32,797 nucleotides of DNA from Planctomycetaceae bacterium (GCA_002685935.1 NYZD01000134.1:1-32797), one strand, 5' to 3'; counted from the stretch's first letter, positions 8,490-17,441 are shown. Made by a program: numbers and translations. Notes: a model not told the origin generated them from the letters alone.

Positions 8490-9221
8490 TTACTTATTTG
8501 AAGCGCTGACGCGCTCACGGAGGTCCTGAAAGCGGTCCCTGCACTGTGTCTGGGCGTCGGCCATGCCAGCGAGGGTGATCGAACCGCTGTTGAGATATTG
8601 GAGGATGATGCCTTCTGCCTGAGCATATTCGCCGCAGAGATCGGCGACGTCGTTGGCGATGTCGATGGGGATGGTGGTGACGCCGTTGCAGTCGGCGTGG
8701 ATCATGTCACCGGGATTGACGGTGACGCCTCCAACGCGGACGGGGACGTGTGCGGCGGGGATGTGCCAGTAGCCGTGTGATGGGTTGTTGCCGCCGGAGA
8801 AGACGGGGAAGCCGAGGGCTCGGACCTGATCGAGATCGCGGGCGGCGCCGCTGGTGATGAGCCCGGCGGCGCCGAATCGCTGGTAGGCGGTACACATGAT
8901 GTCGCCGAAGGTCGCGGCGGCGGGCGGGTCGTCGAGATCCTGGAAGACCATGACGGGTGGGCCGGGCAACTCGTCAAAACGTTCGATCTGATCCTTGATG
9001 GTGATCGGATCATCGAGAGCCGGCGCGGCGGCGCGGACGGTGGCGGTGGCGGCGAAGCCCACGATCGGGGGCATCTCGGGGAAGCAACTGCGGATGCGCT
9101 GGTCCATGTAGCCGCAGTGACGCGGGCGGACGTCGAACAGTTCGATGACGTTGCACACGGTGGGTGTGTCGTGTTGCCGCAGCTTGTCCAGAGATTCGGC
9201 TGAGATGTTGGGTTGACTCAT
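8490..9221 (-). CDS. RraA-like protein (HMG/oxaloacetate aldolase-type fold)
   Basis: This protein of about 243 residues belongs to the RraA / 4-hydroxy-4-methyl-2-oxoglutarate aldolase family. The typical elements are DTPTVCNVIELF near the N-terminus, the metal- and substrate-loop region ATFGDIMCTAYQRFGAAG, GAARDLDQVRALGFPVF with the conserved Arg-Asp, and the C-terminal GGVTVNPGDMIHAD with its Asp. Members cleave pyruvate-containing aldols, decarboxylate oxaloacetate or (in a few bacteria) inhibit RNase E. In this operon an aldolase or dehydratase-like role on a sugar acid is more likely than RNA control, but this is inference. The ATG at 9221 begins just before the conserved start of the family and has AGGTGG close upstream. 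In-frame ATGs at 9263 and 9260 would add 13-14 residues of no clear value. Confidence 0.75.
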   Translation of the reverse strand: MSQPNISAESLDKLRQHDTPTVCNVIELFDVRPRHCGYMDQRIRSCFPEMPPIVGFAATATVRAAAPALDDPITIKDQIERFDELPGPPVMVFQDLDDPPAAATFGDIMCTAYQRFGAAGLITSGAARDLDQVRALGFPVFSGGNNPSHGYWHIPAAHVPVRVGGVTVNPGDMIHADCNGVTTIPIDIANDVADLCGEYAQAEGIILQYLNSGSITLAGMADAQTQCRDRFQDLRERVSASNK

Positions 9222-9269
9222 GATCCACCTGTTGTCGCAGTGGCGGGCGAGGTTAGTCATCATCGGCCG

Positions 9270-9623
9270 CTACATGGGCTTGAGCCATTTGTTGAAGTGC
9301 TCGGCGTAATCCTCGCGCACGGGGCTGAAGATATCGATGATGAGGGCCGGTCCGTCGACGGGGCGTGCGGCGTGAGGTGTGTTGGGGGGGACGATGAACA
9401 TGGAGTGAGTTTCGCACACGCGGGTTTCGTCGCCGATGGTGAGTTCCATGCGGCCCCGGATGACCATGCCGGCCTGCTCGTGGGGATGCTGGTGCAGGGG
9501 AACGGACGAACCTTCGTCGAGTTCGAGGTAGGACATCATGATGTTCCGGCCGTACGGCGTGCGAGCGCGGACGCCGGGCACGAGTTCGAGCGGCTCATGG
9601 TCAAGTGGATTGATGAAGGGCAT
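9270..9623 (-). CDS. Single-domain cupin protein
   Basis: This small protein of 117 residues has a cupin beta-barrel. Motif 1 is HQHPHEQAGMVIRG with metal-binding histidines. Motif 2 is VPPNTPHAARP with the third histidine. Such proteins bind a metal and either isomerise or oxidise small molecules, or act as sugar sensors; the sequence does not tell which. It lies 21 bases after the DUF4838 gene and 48 bases before the RraA-like start, inside the same operon, so a step in sugar-acid metabolism is likely. The ATG at 9623 has AGG eight bases upstream. The earlier ATG at 9629 and GTG at 9632 sit on top of that site, so I did not choose them. Confidence 0.75.
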   Translation of the reverse strand: MPFINPLDHEPLELVPGVRARTPYGRNIMMSYLELDEGSSVPLHQHPHEQAGMVIRGRMELTIGDETRVCETHSMFIVPPNTPHAARPVDGPALIIDIFSPVREDYAEHFNKWLKPM

Positions 9624-9644
9624 CGGCATCACCTGTTGCGAGGG

Positions 9645-12134
9645 TTACTGCTCGGCGTCGGTCGATTCGGGTTGAGGGACGGCACGGTAGAGGAAGGGGC
9701 GGCGGAACATGCCGCCGACGTGATGGGTGCAGTTGGTGCGGATGGTGATGTCGTTGGCGCCGGGCTTGAAAACGCCGGTGAGGTCGGCATCCCATTCAAA
9801 ACGATAGTCGTTATGCCACCACATGCCTTTTTGTGGGCGATGGGCGACGAGGAAGCCGTTGACGTAGAGCCAGGTTTCGCCGAACAGGCCGGGGAAGCGG
9901 ATGTGGATGTTGCCCTGGACCTGGTCGGCGGTGAGATCGACCTGGGTCTTGGACCACATGAATCCGGTGAAGCTCTGCCAATCGGGGTGGAGCACGCCCT
10001 GGCTCTGAGGGTAGAGATCGGTGCGGACGACTTCCCATTCGGAGGTTGGGTAATTGCGCCGGTCGCCGGGGTTCTTGTACTCGTGTTTGTGAGCATTCCA
10101 GTAGGAGAGGTCGGCGGGATGGCCGGCAAAGTGGCGGGCGAGGCCGGTGTCATGCGGATCACGGCGGAACGACCACTCGAGGGGGAGCTTTTTGACGAGT
10201 TCGCCCTTGGTGCCGTTCGTGAATTCGGCGAGGGCGGCGTATTGGAGTGTTTCGCCGAAGAACCAGTGAGCGCCGTCTTCGGCGATCTTGTTTCCGCCCT
10301 GACCCGGCAGGCGGTAGGTGGTGAAGATGCCGCTCATGGCGGTGACCGCCTCGCGGGCGGCGAGGGCGATGTCACCGTATTCAACGGCGGCGCCGTAGTC
10401 GGCGTCGGTCGCGGTGGCGCGGACCATGGCCATGTAGTTGTCGATGATCTGGAAGGAGAGGCGGGTGAACTTGATCCGGTCGAGCAGCAAGCGCTGATTG
10501 CGGGTGAGTTGATCGGCGGACATCCGCTGGAGGGGAGCGACGATTGATTCGGCGCGGGCGAGGTGGGAGCGGAGTTGCTCGATGAGTTGCTGAGTGTAGA
10601 TTGCGGGGGCGGCGAAGTATTCATGCTCTTGGACGATGGTGTTTTCCCAGGCGGTGTAGATGGCGTTCCAATATTGGCGCATGGGTCCGGCGGCGGGGCC
10701 GTAGAACTTGTCGTAGAACTCATCAAGGAGGGCATCGACGTCGACATCGGGGTTCCAGAGGAGCTGGGCGCGGAAGAACAGATTGGTGAAGGTGGTGGCG
10801 ATGGCGTGGCGTGATTCGGTGTCGACGCCAAGGACGCCGGCATCGCGGTAGTGCTGCACGTCCTGGCGGAAGGCCATGTGTGAGGGGTTGGGGAGGTCAC
10901 GCCAGATGAGCATGCCCTGGTCGTAATCGTAGATGACGACGCGGCCTTCCATGACTTCCGACCAGCGGCGCATGATCTTTTCGTATTCCTGACGGGGCGG
11001 GGAGCGGGGATCGTCCATGCCGTGGATCGGATCGATGTCGATCGGGGCGAGGTAGACGACGAGGGACTTGGCGGCGGTGATATCGCGTTGGGGGGGGATG
11101 GTGAGGTTGATGTAAGACAGGAAGCCGATCTTGGCGGGGCTGTTGGGATGGGCGGCTTCGAGGTGGCCGGCAAGATTGTTGTAGAAGATCAGGAAGGAGT
11201 CGGTGAGGATATCGGTCTGGAAGTATTTGTCGTAGAGGTTTGCTTTGAGTTCAGTATCCAACGGGAAGTCGGAGGTGTATGTGCCGTCCTCCATGCCCAT
11301 CATGACGTGCTCGCCGCGGCCGTACTGATCGACGACCTGCGGGGCGACGTGGGCAGCGGTTTTGGGATCGGCCACGGGAATGCTCTGGGCGCTGCCGCCT
11401 TCGGGTACGAGATCCGTGACAAACTTGGCGAGGGTGTGTCCGCAGGGGACGACGACGTTGCTGAGGTAGTTGCGCAGTTTGAATTCGCGGACACCAGTGC
11501 CGGTGCCGTTCCAGGAGATCCAGAATCGGCGTGCTTCAAAGGGTGGCGCGTAGGCGCGGTTGAGATTTCCAATGCTCAACTGGGATACTTCGGGGATACA
11601 CTCGCCGAAATCGGTGGCGATGTACCAGCGGCACCCCCACTGATGCAGGAGGGCGGAGACGGCGTAGTAGTGGGATTGATCGTTGGTGCCGGCGAGATAG
11701 ACGCGATTACCGTCTCGCAGGAGGGCGATGGCGTCGGCGCGGAGGACGGGATCCTTCTTGGCGACCTCGTCGAGCATGGATTGCAGTTGGGGTTTCGCGT
11801 TCAATGCGGCCTGGCCGACGAGGAAGACCGCCCCACTGCTGCGCTGTCGCAGTATCTGCGCGGCGGCGTCATCGGTCTGAGCGACGTTGACCTGAGCGCC
11901 GCACATCATCGTGATGTATTTGGCCAGGTCGTTGGCGGCAGCCCTCTCGTCTCGGCCGGCGCCGGGCGCGACGATGACGGCGGCGGGCGACTGATTCGGG
12001 GAAATGATCAGATCATCGCCGTTGAATGAATCACCGAGGGCGCGGTTTGGATGGCTGCATGAGACTGTCAGGCCAGCCAGTGATAGCGCGAGACACCATT
12101 TGGCAATGCGACCAGGACGGATAGCGGGATACAT
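9645..12134 (-). CDS. DUF4838-family lipoprotein, probable carbohydrate-active enzyme
   Basis: The 829-residue protein starts with a signal sequence (MYPAIRPGRIAK, then a hydrophobic stretch 13-24) ending at Cys26 in LTVSC, a slightly relaxed lipobox, so it is probably anchored in the envelope. The next region resembles the alpha-glucuronidase-type N-terminal fold (AANDLAKYITMMCG, GTNDQSHYYAVSALLHQWG), followed by the DUF4838 catalytic-like barrel (FWISWNG). A C-terminal jelly-roll with GETWLYVNGFLVAHR is like glycosidase-linked sugar-binding domains. DUF4838 proteins are common in planctomycetes and Bacteroidetes polysaccharide loci, but I know of no assigned reaction. AGGAG lies eight bases before the ATG at 12134. 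The reading frame continues upstream to 12575, but that part is antisense-like noise over the aldolase gene. Confidence 0.8.
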   Translation of the reverse strand: MYPAIRPGRIAKWCLALSLAGLTVSCSHPNRALGDSFNGDDLIISPNQSPAAVIVAPGAGRDERAAANDLAKYITMMCGAQVNVAQTDDAAAQILRQRSSGAVFLVGQAALNAKPQLQSMLDEVAKKDPVLRADAIALLRDGNRVYLAGTNDQSHYYAVSALLHQWGCRWYIATDFGECIPEVSQLSIGNLNRAYAPPFEARRFWISWNGTGTGVREFKLRNYLSNVVVPCGHTLAKFVTDLVPEGGSAQSIPVADPKTAAHVAPQVVDQYGRGEHVMMGMEDGTYTSDFPLDTELKANLYDKYFQTDILTDSFLIFYNNLAGHLEAAHPNSPAKIGFLSYINLTIPPQRDITAAKSLVVYLAPIDIDPIHGMDDPRSPPRQEYEKIMRRWSEVMEGRVVIYDYDQGMLIWRDLPNPSHMAFRQDVQHYRDAGVLGVDTESRHAIATTFTNLFFRAQLLWNPDVDVDALLDEFYDKFYGPAAGPMRQYWNAIYTAWENTIVQEHEYFAAPAIYTQQLIEQLRSHLARAESIVAPLQRMSADQLTRNQRLLLDRIKFTRLSFQIIDNYMAMVRATATDADYGAAVEYGDIALAAREAVTAMSGIFTTYRLPGQGGNKIAEDGAHWFFGETLQYAALAEFTNGTKGELVKKLPLEWSFRRDPHDTGLARHFAGHPADLSYWNAHKHEYKNPGDRRNYPTSEWEVVRTDLYPQSQGVLHPDWQSFTGFMWSKTQVDLTADQVQGNIHIRFPGLFGETWLYVNGFLVAHRPQKGMWWHNDYRFEWDADLTGVFKPGANDITIRTNCTHHVGGMFRRPFLYRAVPQPESTDAEQ

Positions 12135-12159
12135 GAGCGGACTCCTGCGGGAGCGAGGG

Positions 12160-13002
12160 TCACTTGAGTTTCTTGCCGCAGGCGGCGCGGTAGGCGTCGT
12201 ACGCTTCCTGCGAGGCCTCACGGATGAAGGTGAGTTCTTCGCCAAGGTGGAAGAATCGGCATCCGCGTTTGACGAGTGCGGCGGCGGCTTTGGGCGTGCT
12301 GGTTGACGTACCGAAGGCGACCTTGTGCTTGACGCAGAGCTTGAGCATGTTGCGAATGGGGCCGACGACGTCGGGGTGGTCGTAGTTGCCGGGCTGGCCC
12401 ATGGAGATGGAGAAGTCGTAGGGGCCGACGTAGACCATGTTGACGCCGGGGGTGGTGATAATTTCCTCGGCGTTCTCGTAGGCGAGTTTGGTCTCGATGT
12501 GAACGACGATGACGGTGGAGTCGTTGGCCTTCTTGAGCCAGGTGCGGTCGTTGGCGGGCCAGATGTAATCGACATTGCCGTAGAGAGGCGCGCCGGCGCG
12601 GGATCCCTGCGGGGCGAATTTGACGTAGTCGTACAGTTCGAGCAGCTGCTCGCGGGTTTCGGTGCGCGGCAATTGAATGCCGGTGACGCCCATCTCGAGC
12701 ATGCGGGCGGTCTCGGCGCGGTCGAGTTGGCCGACCTTGGCGATGATGGGGATACCGTTGTCGCGGGCGCAGAGGACGAAGTCGGTGATCGACGGGCCGT
12801 TGAAGATCACGTGTTCGTTCTCGATGAAGATGTAGTCGTAGCCAGCGGCGCAGTAGAGTTTGACCAGCGAGGGGCGGAGGTATTCGGTGGCGGTAACGCC
12901 GATAAGGATGTCCTTGGATTGGAGGCGTCGGCGAAAATCGCGTCCGAGTTTGGTGGGGTCGCCGAGCTGCCGGGGTCGAGTGGCGGTGCCGGTCTTGGCC
13001 AT
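12160..13002 (-). CDS. HpcH/HpaI family class II aldolase
   Basis: The 280-residue protein belongs to the HpcH/HpaI aldolase / citrate lyase beta family. These enzymes use a divalent metal to split 2-keto-3-deoxy sugar acids or 4-hydroxy-2-ketoacids into pyruvate and an aldehyde. The metal ligands are Glu170 in VHIETK and Asp196 in GPYDFS, and the substrate-side loop FIENEHV and the GVTGIQLPRTET segment also fit. The chemical substrate is not readable from the sequence. It is the first gene of the minus-strand operon, with a plausible promoter at 13056-13084, and its stop is 25 bases before the DUF4838 start. The ATG at 13002 begins MAKTGT and has GGAG about 11 bases upstream. Longer frames reach into the divergent promoter region and were rejected. 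Confidence 0.85.
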   Translation of the reverse strand: MAKTGTATRPRQLGDPTKLGRDFRRRLQSKDILIGVTATEYLRPSLVKLYCAAGYDYIFIENEHVIFNGPSITDFVLCARDNGIPIIAKVGQLDRAETARMLEMGVTGIQLPRTETREQLLELYDYVKFAPQGSRAGAPLYGNVDYIWPANDRTWLKKANDSTVIVVHIETKLAYENAEEIITTPGVNMVYVGPYDFSISMGQPGNYDHPDVVGPIRNMLKLCVKHKVAFGTSTSTPKAAAALVKRGCRFFHLGEELTFIREASQEAYDAYRAACGKKLK

Positions 13003-13055
13003 GGTCGAGATCTCCGCGGGAAGCCGTGGGGGTTTGGACACAAATGGGGTCGGGC

Positions 13056-13084
13056 ATGATAGATGACCGTGCGTCGGGGGTAAA
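13056..13084 (-). promoter_or_regulatory. Putative sigma70-type promoter of the aldolase operon
   Basis: On the minus strand TTTACC (13084-13079), a 17-bp spacer and TATCAT (13061-13056) match the consensus at 4/6 and 5/6. Transcription would start near 13049, giving a leader of about 47 bases with the GGAG site. It lies in the 169-bp divergent gap between the aldolase operon and hxlA. I see no equally good plus-strand promoter for hxlA. Confidence 0.4.
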
Positions 13085-13171
13085 ACACGGCGGGGCGGGG
13101 GATGAGATGGTGATGGACGCGGCGTTCGGAGATAGCATGGGGGTGATCTGACTGAGGTGCGGACCGAGCCC

Positions 13172-13807
13172 ATGGGAATTGAACTGCAGATAGCGCTGGA
13201 CTTCGGGAACTTTGAGGAAGTCGTGGCGCTGGCTGAGCGTCTCGAGCGGTTCGCGGATCGTGTTGAGATTGGGACGCCTCTGGTGCTGCGGTATGGCGTG
13301 GAGCTCGTGCGCGTGGTGAAAGATACGTGTCCGAATTGTTGCATCGTGGCTGATTTCAAGATTGCCGATGCGGGCGAGCATGAGGCACGTATCGGGTTCG
13401 ATCGTGGTGCGGATGTGGTGACGGTGCTCGCGGCGGCGGATGATCAGACGGTGGCAGGCTGCGTGCGAGCGGCGCGGGACACGGGAAAGCGGGTAATGGG
13501 CGATCTGCTGGGTCAGGCGGACGTGGTGGGACGGGCTGAGGCACTGCGGTCACTTGGGGTGGATGAAGTGTGCCTGCACACAGCGACGGATACGCGGCCG
13601 AGCGGGGCGGAGCCGCTTGCGCCGCTTCAAGAATTACGTGAGCGAGTGGATGTATCGATCGCGGTTGCCGGGGGTATCGGGGCGGATGCGCTTCCGGCGC
13701 TGCTGGCGTGCGGGCCGGATATCATCATTGTTGGTAGCGCGATTACGAGGGATGCAGACCCGGCAGGCACGGCGGCAGAGCTCTTGAAACTCATCAGGGA
13801 AGCATGA
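13172..13807 (+). CDS. hxlA: 3-hexulose-6-phosphate synthase
   Basis: This 211-residue enzyme of the OMP decarboxylase superfamily condenses formaldehyde with ribulose 5-phosphate to hexulose 6-phosphate, the first step of the ribulose monophosphate pathway. It shows LQIALDF at the start, VEIGTPLV, the DxKxxD metal and phosphate motif DFKIAD at residues 61-66, VVTVLAAADD, and the C-terminal phosphate-binding GGIG and GSAIT loops. The stretch KIADAG also occurs in the sister enzyme 3-keto-L-gulonate-6-phosphate decarboxylase, but EIGTP and coupling to hxlB settle the call. The ATG at 13172 gives the usual length. A GTG at 13157 is possible, since neither has a strong ribosome site. It overlaps the hxlB frame by an ATGA junction. 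Confidence 0.85.
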   Translation: MGIELQIALDFGNFEEVVALAERLERFADRVEIGTPLVLRYGVELVRVVKDTCPNCCIVADFKIADAGEHEARIGFDRGADVVTVLAAADDQTVAGCVRAARDTGKRVMGDLLGQADVVGRAEALRSLGVDEVCLHTATDTRPSGAEPLAPLQELRERVDVSIAVAGGIGADALPALLACGPDIIIVGSAITRDADPAGTAAELLKLIREA

Positions 13808-13809
13808 CC

Positions 13810-14376
13810 ATGGCAACGATTTGGCCTGAGTTGTTCTTGACGCAGACGGGAGAACTTGCGGAGGTGCTGAGTCGCGTCGACGGCAGATCATTGGACGCGC
13901 TGACGGACACGATCTTGTCGGCTCCGACGATATTGACGGCCGGTCGCGGGCGCAGCGGATTGGTGATGCAGGGGTTCGCGATGCGATTGATGCATCTGGG
14001 TAAGGAGGCGCACGTGCTGGGTGATGCGACGACACCGGCGGCGCAGCCGAACGATCTGATGCTTGTGGGGTCAGGCTCGGGGGCGACTTCAAGTCTGGTG
14101 TCGGCCGTGGAGCAGGCGCGACAGTTCGGAGTGCGGACCGCGTTGGTGACGATTAACCCGGACTCATCGATCGGGCGTACGGCGGACCTGGTGGTGCGGA
14201 TTCCGGCGCCGAGCCCGAAAGCGGATGATGCGGAGTCGATTCAGAGCGTCCAGCCGATGGGTTCGCTGTTTGAGCAGTCGCTGGGACTGCTGCTGGATGC
14301 GGTGATCATTCGGTTGATGGGACTGATGAACGTGACGGCGGAGCAGATGTTCGCGCGGCATGCGAATATCGAATGA
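13810..14376 (+). CDS. hxlB: 6-phospho-3-hexuloisomerase
   Basis: This SIS-domain isomerase of about 188 residues converts hexulose 6-phosphate to fructose 6-phosphate, the second step of the RuMP pathway. The family signature is strong: GRGRSGLVMQGFAMRLMHLG near the N-terminus, the GSGSGAT phosphate loop, INPDSSIGRTADLVV, and PMGSLFEQSLGLLLD near the C-terminus. AGGGA at 13796-13800 is nine bases before the ATG at 13810 and only three before the ATG at 13804, which overlaps the hxlA stop as ATGA. I chose 13810, and the difference is two residues. Close coupling to hxlA supports a joint function in assimilating or detoxifying formaldehyde. Confidence 0.9.
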   Translation: MATIWPELFLTQTGELAEVLSRVDGRSLDALTDTILSAPTILTAGRGRSGLVMQGFAMRLMHLGKEAHVLGDATTPAAQPNDLMLVGSGSGATSSLVSAVEQARQFGVRTALVTINPDSSIGRTADLVVRIPAPSPKADDAESIQSVQPMGSLFEQSLGLLLDAVIIRLMGLMNVTAEQMFARHANIE

Positions 14377-14424
14377 CTTGCCGGACGAGGCGGCGGGGGA
14401 CCGGAATCGGTGTGCGGTGTGTGA

Positions 14425-15306
14425 CTACGACAGCGTCAGCTTCGCGGCGGCGACGGCGTTCTTCATCAGCATGGTGATGGTCATGGGGCCGACGCCGCCG
14501 GGGACGGGGGTGATCTTGCCGGCGACTTCCTTGACGGCATCGAAATCGACATCCCCGGCCAGTTTGGCCTTGCCGGAATCGGTGGTGCCGATGCGGTTGA
14601 CGCCGACGTCGATGACGGTCGCACCGGGTTTGACCATGTCGGCGGTGACGGCGTTAGGGACACCGGCGGCGACGATCAGGATGTCGGCGCGGCGGGTGTG
14701 GGCGGCGGTGTCTTTGGTGCGGGTGTGGCAGAGGGTGACGGTGGCGTTCGCGCCGGGGGCTTTTTGAAGCATCATGACGGCGATGGGTTTGCCGACGATG
14801 TTGCTGCGGCCGATCACGACGACCTCGGCGCCTTCGGTGGGCGTCTCGGAGCGGACGATCATTTCCTGGATGCCGGCGGGGGTGCAGGGCGGGAAGCGGG
14901 CCTCGCCGATGAGCAGGCGACCGACGTTGACGGGATGGAAGCCGTCGACGTCCTTGTCAGGATTGATCGCATAGATGACGGCGTTCTCGTCGATGTGATC
15001 GGGCAGGGGCAGTTGGACGAGGATGCCGTTGACGGCGGGATCGTTGTTCAGTTTGTCGATGAGCTTCAGGAGTTGGGCTTCGGTGGTGTCGGCGGACAGT
15101 TCATGGTGGAGGGACCGGACGCCGACCTGTTCGCAGGCGCGGCGCTTGGCAGTGACGTATGACACGGAGGCGGGATCTTCACCGACGAGGACGGTCGCGA
15201 GGCCGGGCACGATGTCGTGTTCGGCCTTGAGGGCGGCGACTTCGGCGGCGAGATCCGTGCGGATGGTCTGGGCCAGTTCCTTACCACTGATGATATCGGC
15301 GGGCAT
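14425..15306 (-). CDS. folD: Bifunctional methylenetetrahydrofolate dehydrogenase/cyclohydrolase
   Basis: The 293-residue cytoplasmic enzyme interconverts methylene-THF, methenyl-THF and 10-formyl-THF with NADP. Diagnostic elements are Tyr50 and Lys54 in YVTAKRRAC (the catalytic lysine), QLPLPDHI, PDKDVDGFHP, the dinucleotide loop VVIGRSNIVGKP and the C-terminal ITPVPGGVGPMT. It follows fhs with 29 bases between, so the two folate genes are probably one transcript. It converges with hxlAB across 48 bases that hold no clear terminator. AGGA precedes the ATG at 15306 by about 12 bases. Length is typical. Confidence 0.96.
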   Translation of the reverse strand: MPADIISGKELAQTIRTDLAAEVAALKAEHDIVPGLATVLVGEDPASVSYVTAKRRACEQVGVRSLHHELSADTTEAQLLKLIDKLNNDPAVNGILVQLPLPDHIDENAVIYAINPDKDVDGFHPVNVGRLLIGEARFPPCTPAGIQEMIVRSETPTEGAEVVVIGRSNIVGKPIAVMMLQKAPGANATVTLCHTRTKDTAAHTRRADILIVAAGVPNAVTADMVKPGATVIDVGVNRIGTTDSGKAKLAGDVDFDAVKEVAGKITPVPGGVGPMTITMLMKNAVAAAKLTLS

Positions 15307-15335
15307 GGTTGTGGGGGTCCTGTGTGAAACGGCGG

Positions 15336-17108
15336 TTAGAACAGGCCGGTGACGCGGCCGGTGTCGACGTCGACATCGATGCGGCGATAGCTTGGGTTGG
15401 AGGCGGTGCCGGGCATGAGGGAGATGTTGCCGGCGACGGGGCAGATGAATCGCGCGCCGCCGTAGACCAGGAAATCGCTGATGGGGAGCGTCCAGCCGGT
15501 GGGCACGCCTTTGAGGGTGGGGTCGTGACTGAGGCTGAGGTGGGTCTTGACCATCATGGTGGCGAAGTCTTTGTAGGCGGGGTTGGACTTGAGCTGTTTG
15601 GCTTTGACCTGGGCCTGGGGCGTGTAAGAGACGCCGTCGGCGCCGTAGATTTCAGTGGCGATGCGATGAACACGATCGGTGAGCGGCGTGTCGAGTTCGT
15701 AGAGGTATCTGAAATCGACGGTGTCGTCGCAGGCTTCGATCACAACGTCGGCAAATTCCGCGGCGCCTTCACCGCCGTACTGCCAGTGCTCGGCGACCGC
15801 GACGCGGGCGCCAGCCTGTTCGGCGAGCTTTCGGGTCAGTTTGATCTCATCTTTCGTGTCGGTATGGAAGGCGTTGATGGCGACGACGGGGTTGATGCCG
15901 GCTTTCTTGACGGTCTGCACGTGGTGAATGAGATTGGCGGCGCCGTCTTCGAGCCAGGCGAGATTCTCTTTGAAGTATTCGGGGGGGATGGGCTTTCCTG
16001 GCGGGCAGGGCAGCGCGCCGGCGTTGACGCCGTGGTGTTTGAGGCCGCGCACGGTGGCGGTGATGACCGAGACGTTGGGGGTGTGACCGGAGTAACGGCA
16101 CTTGACGTTCCAGAATTTCTCGAAGCCGATGTCAGCGCCGAAGCCGGATTCGGTGACGTGGTAATCGGCCAGCTTGAGGGCGAGCTTGTCGGCGACGACG
16201 GAGGACTGGCCGATCGCGATGTTGGCGAAGGGGCCGGCGTGCACGAAACAGGCCTGGCCTTCGAGGGTCTGGAGCATGTTTGGATTAATCGCGGCGTTGA
16301 GCCAGGCGGTCATCGCGCCGGCGACTTCGAGATCTTCACAGGTGACGGGATCGCCTTGCTTGTTGTATCCGACGATGATCCCGCCAATTCGGCGGCGGAG
16401 ATCCTTGAGATCACTGAACACGGCGAGGATGGCCATGACTTCGGATGAAGAGGCGATGCCGAACTTGCTCTGCATCATGTAGCCGTCCATACGGCCGCCG
16501 ATGCCGATGTTGATGTTGCGGAGGGCCTGGGCGCAGTAGTCGATGACCCAGCCGAGCTCGATGCGGGTGGGGTCGATGTTGAGGCGTGTGAGTTCGCTCT
16601 TGGCGAGGCGGGCGTCATCGTAGTTTCGCTCATGCTGCATGCGAGCGGTGAGGGCGACCATACCGAGGTTGTGCGCGTTCATGACGGCGTTGACATCGCC
16701 GGTGAGGCCCAGGGAGAACTCGTTGAGGGGAATGCACTGGGATCGGCCCCCGCCGGCGGCGGAACCCTTGATGTTCATGGTGGGTCCGCCGGAGGGCTGG
16801 CGGATGGCGGCGGAGGCCTTCTTGCCGCGATGTCCGAGTCCCTGGAGCAGGCCCATGGTGGTGGTGGATTTGCCCTCACCGAGGGGCGTGGGGGTGATGG
16901 CGGTGACCTCGACAAGCTTGCCATCGGGCCTGTCGGCGAGGCGATTGAGCACTCGGATATAGTCGATCTTGGCGATGTGGTTGCCGTGGGGGAGCAATTC
17001 ATCGCGATTGAGGCCCAGCTCCTCGCCGAGCTGATAGCAGGTTTTCATCCGGGATTCAGCTTCCTGGGCGATCTCCCAGTCCGCGTGCTTTGTGGGATCC
17101 AATGTCAT
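15336..17108 (-). CDS. fhs: Formate--tetrahydrofolate ligase
   Basis: The 590-residue enzyme makes 10-formyl-THF from formate, THF and ATP, or runs in reverse to release formate. The P-loop is [10 protein letters not shown] at 73-82. Further family blocks are [73 protein letters not shown] and [11 protein letters not shown]. It is about 30 residues longer than many bacterial forms. GGAG lies seven bases before the ATG at 17108, and a TATAAT hexamer is just upstream. Together with folD and the facing hxlAB pair it forms a one-carbon block. Confidence 0.96.
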   Translation of the reverse strand: MTLDPTKHADWEIAQEAESRMKTCYQLGEELGLNRDELLPHGNHIAKIDYIRVLNRLADRPDGKLVEVTAITPTPLGEGKSTTTMGLLQGLGHRGKKASAAIRQPSGGPTMNIKGSAAGGGRSQCIPLNEFSLGLTGDVNAVMNAHNLGMVALTARMQHERNYDDARLAKSELTRLNIDPTRIELGWVIDYCAQALRNINIGIGGRMDGYMMQSKFGIASSSEVMAILAVFSDLKDLRRRIGGIIVGYNKQGDPVTCEDLEVAGAMTAWLNAAINPNMLQTLEGQACFVHAGPFANIAIGQSSVVADKLALKLADYHVTESGFGADIGFEKFWNVKCRYSGHTPNVSVITATVRGLKHHGVNAGALPCPPGKPIPPEYFKENLAWLEDGAANLIHHVQTVKKAGINPVVAINAFHTDTKDEIKLTRKLAEQAGARVAVAEHWQYGGEGAAEFADVVIEACDDTVDFRYLYELDTPLTDRVHRIATEIYGADGVSYTPQAQVKAKQLKSNPAYKDFATMMVKTHLSLSHDPTLKGVPTGWTLPISDFLVYGGARFICPVAGNISLMPGTASNPSYRRIDVDVDTGRVTGLF

Positions 17109-17441
17109 TGCCGACTCCGATTTCAGGGGAGGGGATTATATCGGCGTTCCGGGCCCTGGGTATGGGGATGGCGGCAAAACTTTCCGGAGTGATGGCGACG
17201 TGGCCGGGGATGGCAGTGACGGGGGGCAGTGACGGGGGTGGCGCCGCTGGACCATGGGGACGGACGCTGCGTCGTGTATCAGTCGTATCAGGCGGACGTG
17301 GATGCGCAGTTCGCGGCGGGGCTGACGGCACCGTGGGATCACACGGTGTTTGTTGTTACATCCTGGCGCTTCCAGAGGCATAATTGATTGCCCTTCGCCA
17401 TGGCCGCGATACACTGCACAGCCCCTGAACGGAGCAGAATC
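17109..17441. other. Divergent intergenic region between fhs and the DUF4038 gene
   Basis: This 333-bp region separates two divergent genes. It holds the fhs ribosome site and TATAAT hexamer near 17110-17140, and on the other side a CATAAT hexamer at 17379-17384 that could be a -10 for the DUF4038 gene, with no good -35. A plus-strand frame of about 97 codons (17090-17383) overlaps fhs, lacks a ribosome site and resembles nothing, so I leave it out. I see no RNA gene. Confidence 0.4.
17135..17140 (-). promoter_or_regulatory. Putative -10 hexamer of fhs-folD
   Basis: A perfect TATAAT reads on the minus strand 27 bases before the fhs start. It would leave a leader of about 20 bases that still contains the GGAG site. 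No good -35 is found at 16-18 bp, so an activator may be needed. Confidence 0.35.

Noticed and set aside
9213-10547. Plus-strand open frame of 444 codons opposite the cupin and DUF4838 genes
   Set aside because: Gly/Val/Glu/Asp-rich composition without domains, antisense to clear genes.
12135-12575. N-terminal extension of the DUF4838 protein by 147 codons
   Set aside because: It would overlap the aldolase gene in another frame, is Ser/Pro/Thr-rich noise, and the lipoprotein signal plus AGGAG fix the start at 12134.
13172-13807. Alternative call as 3-keto-L-gulonate-6-phosphate decarboxylase
   Set aside because: The KIADAG stretch is shared with that enzyme, but EIGTP, overall spacing and coupling to a clear hexuloisomerase favour hexulose-6-phosphate synthase.
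15309-16448. Plus-strand open frame of 379 codons opposite fhs
   Set aside because: Antisense to a strongly conserved enzyme, with a shadow-type composition rich in Gly, Asp and Val.
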